Shown: positions 14,286 to 16,721 of the stretch, in pieces | How positions within the stretch are numbered: position 1 is the stretch's first letter | Layout: each line of letters starts with the position of its first letter | Assembly (NCBI GenBank): GCA_001775255.1 | Contig: MFCJ01000112.1 | Span: 605 to 17,325 of the forward strand | From: Candidatus Dadabacteria bacterium RIFCSPHIGHO2_12_FULL_53_21 | GTDB lineage: Bacteria > Desulfobacterota_D > UBA1144 > Nemesobacterales > UBA2774 | Length of the DNA stretch: 16,721 nucleotides | Reading direction: 5' to 3' | Position numbers and translations under genes: made by a program | The notes under the pieces: generated by a model | What the model saw: only the letters and a program-made list of their open reading frames with translations | What the model was told of the DNA's origin: nothing | Databases searched by the model: none

Positions 14286-15095
14286 TTATACCCATCCGAG
14301 TCCTGTAATCACCCGTTTTTTTATAGTTTCATAGAGCCCGTCATCAAGCGGAAATTCGGCATTGCCCAACTGAAAAATGAGCATGGACCCCGAAAGCGAA
14401 TTAGTCAGAAAGGCGAATCGAGAGCCCGTTATGGATTCGGGATAATACCCGCCCTCCTCCACCCCGAGGCCGAGGGCATTGACAGAATCTATCAGTATTT
14501 CCCTAATGATGCCCGGCAGAATACCGCACTCAACGGACGGGGTGTAAAGTGTATCTTTCTTGACCCAAAAGATATTGCTTGCAGTGCCTTCGGCGATCTC
14601 TCCCCTCTCGTTAAGAAAGACCGCTTCGTCATAGCCATTCAGTCGAGCTTCTCTCCGGGCGATTATATTCTCAAGGTAATTCAAGGACTTAACACCATGT
14701 ACAGGCGAGTCGGAGATCCTCCTGAATTCGTTGATACACACCCTTGCCGGCCCCGTCCGTGATTCATAATCCCTCACAACAATCGCTACATCCCCTCTCG
14801 ACGCATCGTCATAGTAGTTCAGGGCCCCGCCCGAGAGGAGACATATCTTCACGTATGCGTCAGAAATCCCGGAATTCGCTACTGCACTTTTCACAATACC
14901 GGCAAGATCATCCCTCTCCACAAACGGTATTCTGAGAAGCCGGGCGCCCCGCTCCATGCGGTCATAGTGCCTGTCGAAAAATATCGGCATTCGGGATTTA
15001 TATCGAAATGTCTCAAAAAGCCCTTCCCCAAAGAATAAGGCCCTCAGCGGAATTCGGGAATCGGCCCTCTCGCCGTTTATAAATACCTGTTCCAA
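14286..15095 (-). CDS. pabC: Aminodeoxychorismate lyase-like class IV aminotransferase
   Basis: The likely reaction is 4-amino-4-deoxychorismate to p-aminobenzoate plus pyruvate, feeding folate synthesis. The 269-residue protein is a fold-type IV PLP enzyme: an N-terminal block with FFGEGLFETFR (21-31), the PLP lysine in GVKSLNYLENIIARREA (Lys136), and EIAEGTASNIFW (166-177) followed by GILPGIIREI (191-200). This layout is shared by PabC, IlvE and D-amino acid transaminases. The choice of PabC rests on pabB lying 41 bp upstream in the same direction. The start is a TTG at 15093-15095 with a distant AAGGGA; no in-frame ATG precedes Met37, which would remove the conserved GEGLFET block. The gene converges on mnmE. 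Confidence 0.83.
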   Translation of the reverse strand: MEQVFINGERADSRIPLRALFFGEGLFETFRYKSRMPIFFDRHYDRMERGARLLRIPFVERDDLAGIVKSAVANSGISDAYVKICLLSGGALNYYDDASRGDVAIVVRDYESRTGPARVCINEFRRISDSPVHGVKSLNYLENIIARREARLNGYDEAVFLNERGEIAEGTASNIFWVKKDTLYTPSVECGILPGIIREILIDSVNALGLGVEEGGYYPESITGSRFAFLTNSLSGSMLIFQLGNAEFPLDDGLYETIKKRVITGLGWV

Positions 15096-15136
15096 ATCAA
15101 CTATTTCCCTTGTTTGCCTTTTGGTTTAGGTTGTTC

Positions 15137-16393
15137 TTACTCGTATAGTCCGAGCGCTTTCTTTATAGCCATGGATTTTAACAGCGTTTCCTCATATTCC
15201 CTCACCGGGTCAGAATCCCATACGACCCCTCCCCCTACCCAGAACGTTGCCTTCCCCGGGTCCGTTATAAGCAGTCTTATACCGACGCTCAGGGTAAAGT
15301 CGCCGTCAGGAAAGAATACACCCGCCGCCCCGCAGTAAGGCCCCCTGTAGTGTGGCTCCAGGCCGTCGATTATCTGGAGGACCCTTCTCTTAGGCACGCC
15401 CGTAACGGAACCCGGAGGAAATATATTCTTAACTATCCCGCTAACCCCGATACCGTTTGCCAGTTTGCCCTCTACCTCGGATACAAGCTGGTGGAGGGTC
15501 GCGTACGATTCCACATCAAAGAGCCTGGTGACCTTTACCGAACCAGCCCCGCAGACCTTGGAAAGGTCGTTTCTCATGAGATCCACAATCATCAGGTTTT
15601 CCGCCCTCTCCTTTTCACTACCGACGAGTTTCGCCCTTTTTATAGTATCGGACTCAGGATTCAAACCCCTTTCCGACGTTCCCTTGATCGGTCCCGTAGT
15701 CAATACCCCGCCGCTCCTTCTCAGGAATAGCTCCATCGATCCGCTGCATAACTGGAAATCCCCGAAATCTATATAACAGCCGAAGGGCACTTGTTGCACG
15801 TGAAACATCCGTAAGAAGAATTCGATCGGAGATATCCCGGGACCTACAGTAAAGCGCTGAGAAAGGTTGATCTGATATATATCCCCGTCCCTGATGTATC
15901 TTTTTGCCGCCTCGACCATATTGATATATTCGTCTCTGCTCATATTGGACGTCGGCGGGCTTAAGCTGCGATTGGGGGAATCGAGAAAGTCAGTAGTCTC
16001 GGTCATATCGCTACCGACTTTGAGTTTGTAATCGGCTGTATTTCCCCTGACTATATCGTCTTCCCGGTAGAGAAGAAATTTTAGATCCGGGTATCTGTCG
16101 CCTTCTTTAACTCGTAGAGGGGTAAAAGCCGATTCGGTATATGTCGAGTACTCATATCCTATATATCCCGCAGCAATATATCCTTCGCTCAGGAATCCTT
16201 CTAGAATCGTCAACGGATCGCGCTTTGTTTGTACTTTGCCTGAAGCCGTAATAATAGTTACATCTCCGCCCTCGGCACAAAATGACCCTCTTGGCTGTCC
16301 GAAACGCATGAAGGTTCCTGCCTTCTCATACTTTCCGGACCACCCGCCGCCCGAGTCCAGAAATAGGCACGAGATTCGGTCCATGACTATCAA
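15137..16393 (-). CDS. pabB: Aminodeoxychorismate synthase component I
   Basis: This chorismate-utilising enzyme makes 4-amino-4-deoxychorismate, using ammonia from the glutaminase partner PabA/TrpG, for p-aminobenzoate and folate. In its 418 residues the chorismate-binding domain shows MSRDEYINMVEAAKRYIRDGD leading into IYQINLSQRF, then TGPIKGTSERG, whose Lys marks PabB against the Ala of anthranilate synthase TrpE. ENLMIVDLMRNDLSKVC and GSVTGVPK follow, then GAAGVFFPDGDFTLSVGIR. The ORF starts at a TTG (16391-16393); an ATG three codons in (16382-16384) is equally plausible, and neither has a good ribosome site. pabC follows at 41 bp. No pabA or fused aminotransferase/lyase domain is present. 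The residues VQQVPFG replace the family's usual xNPxPF or N-x-x-P-F block, at the place where the coding sequence contains a parS site. Confidence 0.9.
   Translation of the reverse strand: MIVMDRISCLFLDSGGGWSGKYEKAGTFMRFGQPRGSFCAEGGDVTIITASGKVQTKRDPLTILEGFLSEGYIAAGYIGYEYSTYTESAFTPLRVKEGDRYPDLKFLLYREDDIVRGNTADYKLKVGSDMTETTDFLDSPNRSLSPPTSNMSRDEYINMVEAAKRYIRDGDIYQINLSQRFTVGPGISPIEFFLRMFHVQQVPFGCYIDFGDFQLCSGSMELFLRRSGGVLTTGPIKGTSERGLNPESDTIKRAKLVGSEKERAENLMIVDLMRNDLSKVCGAGSVKVTRLFDVESYATLHQLVSEVEGKLANGIGVSGIVKNIFPPGSVTGVPKRRVLQIIDGLEPHYRGPYCGAAGVFFPDGDFTLSVGIRLLITDPGKATFWVGGGVVWDSDPVREYEETLLKSMAIKKALGLYE
15792..15807. promoter_or_regulatory. parS: Second parS site, inside pabB
   Basis: TGTTGCACGTGAAACA matches the degenerate parS consensus TGTTNCACGTGAAACA exactly, and the perfect palindrome at 15 of 16 bases. 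It lies 1.7 kb from the first site and in the coding sequence for MFHVQQ of PabB. Two sites this close make a chance match very unlikely; clustered parS sites, including intragenic ones, are usual near chromosomal origins. Confidence 0.85.
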
Positions 16394-16444
16394 TCTTAAC
16401 TATATTGAATTAACTTACAAAGAGATCGGGACAGATTGAGGGAA

Positions 16445-16474
16445 ATTTTAGGCATACGCCCCTAGAATTGACAA
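16445..16474 (-). promoter_or_regulatory. Probable promoter of pabBC
   Basis: On the minus strand TTGTCA (16469-16474, five of six) and TAAAAT (16445-16450, five of six) are 18 bp apart. It would start transcription near 16437 and leave a leader of about 45-55 bases. Just upstream is a very AT-rich tract with a perfect 12-bp palindrome AAATAATTATTT (16473-16484) and TTTA-like tandem units, possibly an UP-element. Confidence 0.6.
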
Positions 16475-16534
16475 ATAATTATTTATTTATTTGATAGTAC
16501 CGACTATTTCCCGAGTAGCAGCCCCTCAAGCATC

Positions 16535-16721
16535 TCAAGACTTGCTCTCCGCCTCGACGGATTCCCTCAGTATTACGGATATATCCTTGATCTCGATCTT
16601 ATCATTGCCCGCATGTTTGGATGCGTCCTCGAACATCGTATCGCAGAAGTAACATGCGACAGCCAGGGTATCGGGGTTTTTGGATTCGACTTCCTCGAAC
16701 CTGTTCCAGTTCACCCTCGGG
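16535..16721 (-). CDS. C-terminal end of an Fe-S oxidoreductase with a CCG-type domain (partial)
   Basis: An open frame enters from the right edge and ends at a TGA (16535-16537), giving 61 residues. It contains RVNWNRFEEVESKNPDTLAV, ACYFCDTMFEDASK, and then IEIKDISVILRESVE. This is the end of the cysteine-rich CCG domain family seen in heterodisulfide reductase HdrD, glycolate oxidase GlcF and GlpC-like Fe-S oxidoreductases, whose last CxxC is here CYFC (usually CPFC), followed by the 'ED..K...I...DI...L.ES' tail. The protein would carry electrons from a flavin or lactate/glycolate-type dehydrogenase to an acceptor; the specific partner lies outside the window. It ends 141 bp before pabB, which has its own promoter. 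Confidence 0.75.
   Translation of the reverse strand, partial: PRVNWNRFEEVESKNPDTLAVACYFCDTMFEDASKHAGNDKIEIKDISVILRESVEAESKS

Noticed and set aside
16473..16494. AT-rich palindrome and TTTA repeats upstream of pabB as an origin unwinding element
   Set aside because: No DnaA boxes or parS nearby; better explained as AT-rich sequence upstream of the pabB promoter.

Overview
The window is ordinary bacterial chromosome, densely coded on both strands, with short gaps (none above 300 bp) and about 50% GC by eye. The gene set points to a Gram-negative, aerobic or facultative bacterium: a glutathione-type GshA, a secreted DsbA-family thiol oxidoreductase, PlsC, an LL-diaminopimelate aminotransferase and a MidA/NDUFAF7-type methyltransferase. 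The mix resembles the broad deltaproteobacterial lineages and relatives such as Dadabacteria. That placement is inference and weak. No transposase, integrase, CRISPR array, tRNA or rRNA gene was seen.

Layout. Positions 1-149 hold the last 48 codons of a ClC-type chloride channel (+). Positions 256-9745 are a minus-strand block read right to left: plsC; dapL followed by a processive family-2 glycosyltransferase; a WalJ/YycJ-like metallo-beta-lactamase-fold protein overlapping purB by 4 bp; a secreted DsbA-family protein with a triplicated N-terminal motif and its own terminator; then a zinc-ribbon/RDD membrane protein 7 bp upstream of gshA. Positions 9833-14058 are plus-strand: midA, a TetR regulator with a candidate palindromic operator, a two-domain carboxymuconolactone decarboxylase/AhpD-like protein 22 bp behind it, and mnmE. 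Positions 14286-16721 are minus-strand again: the C-terminus of an Fe-S oxidoreductase, then pabB and pabC for p-aminobenzoate synthesis.

The most notable region is the 227-bp AT-rich gap between the convergent genes mnmE and pabC (14059-14285). It holds a perfect 16-bp parS site, directly followed by a palindrome containing a perfect DnaA box. A second perfect DnaA box lies about 100 bp further on, and the sequence between is about 75% AT. A second parS, matching the degenerate consensus, lies 1.7 kb away inside the pabB coding sequence. mnmE neighbours the origin and the parAB genes in many bacteria, so this looks like an origin-proximal ParB loading zone and possibly the replication origin itself. 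mnmG, rsmG, parA and parB do not follow mnmE, so the usual cluster is split here.

How the genes work together. GshA and the DsbA-like protein both concern thiol redox but are separate units. WalJ-like/purB and dapL/GT2 are likely co-transcribed pairs without an obvious functional link. TetR plus the CMD protein forms a small, probably self-regulated redox or electrophile-response operon. pabB and pabC make p-aminobenzoate from chorismate, with the glutaminase PabA/TrpG supplied from elsewhere.
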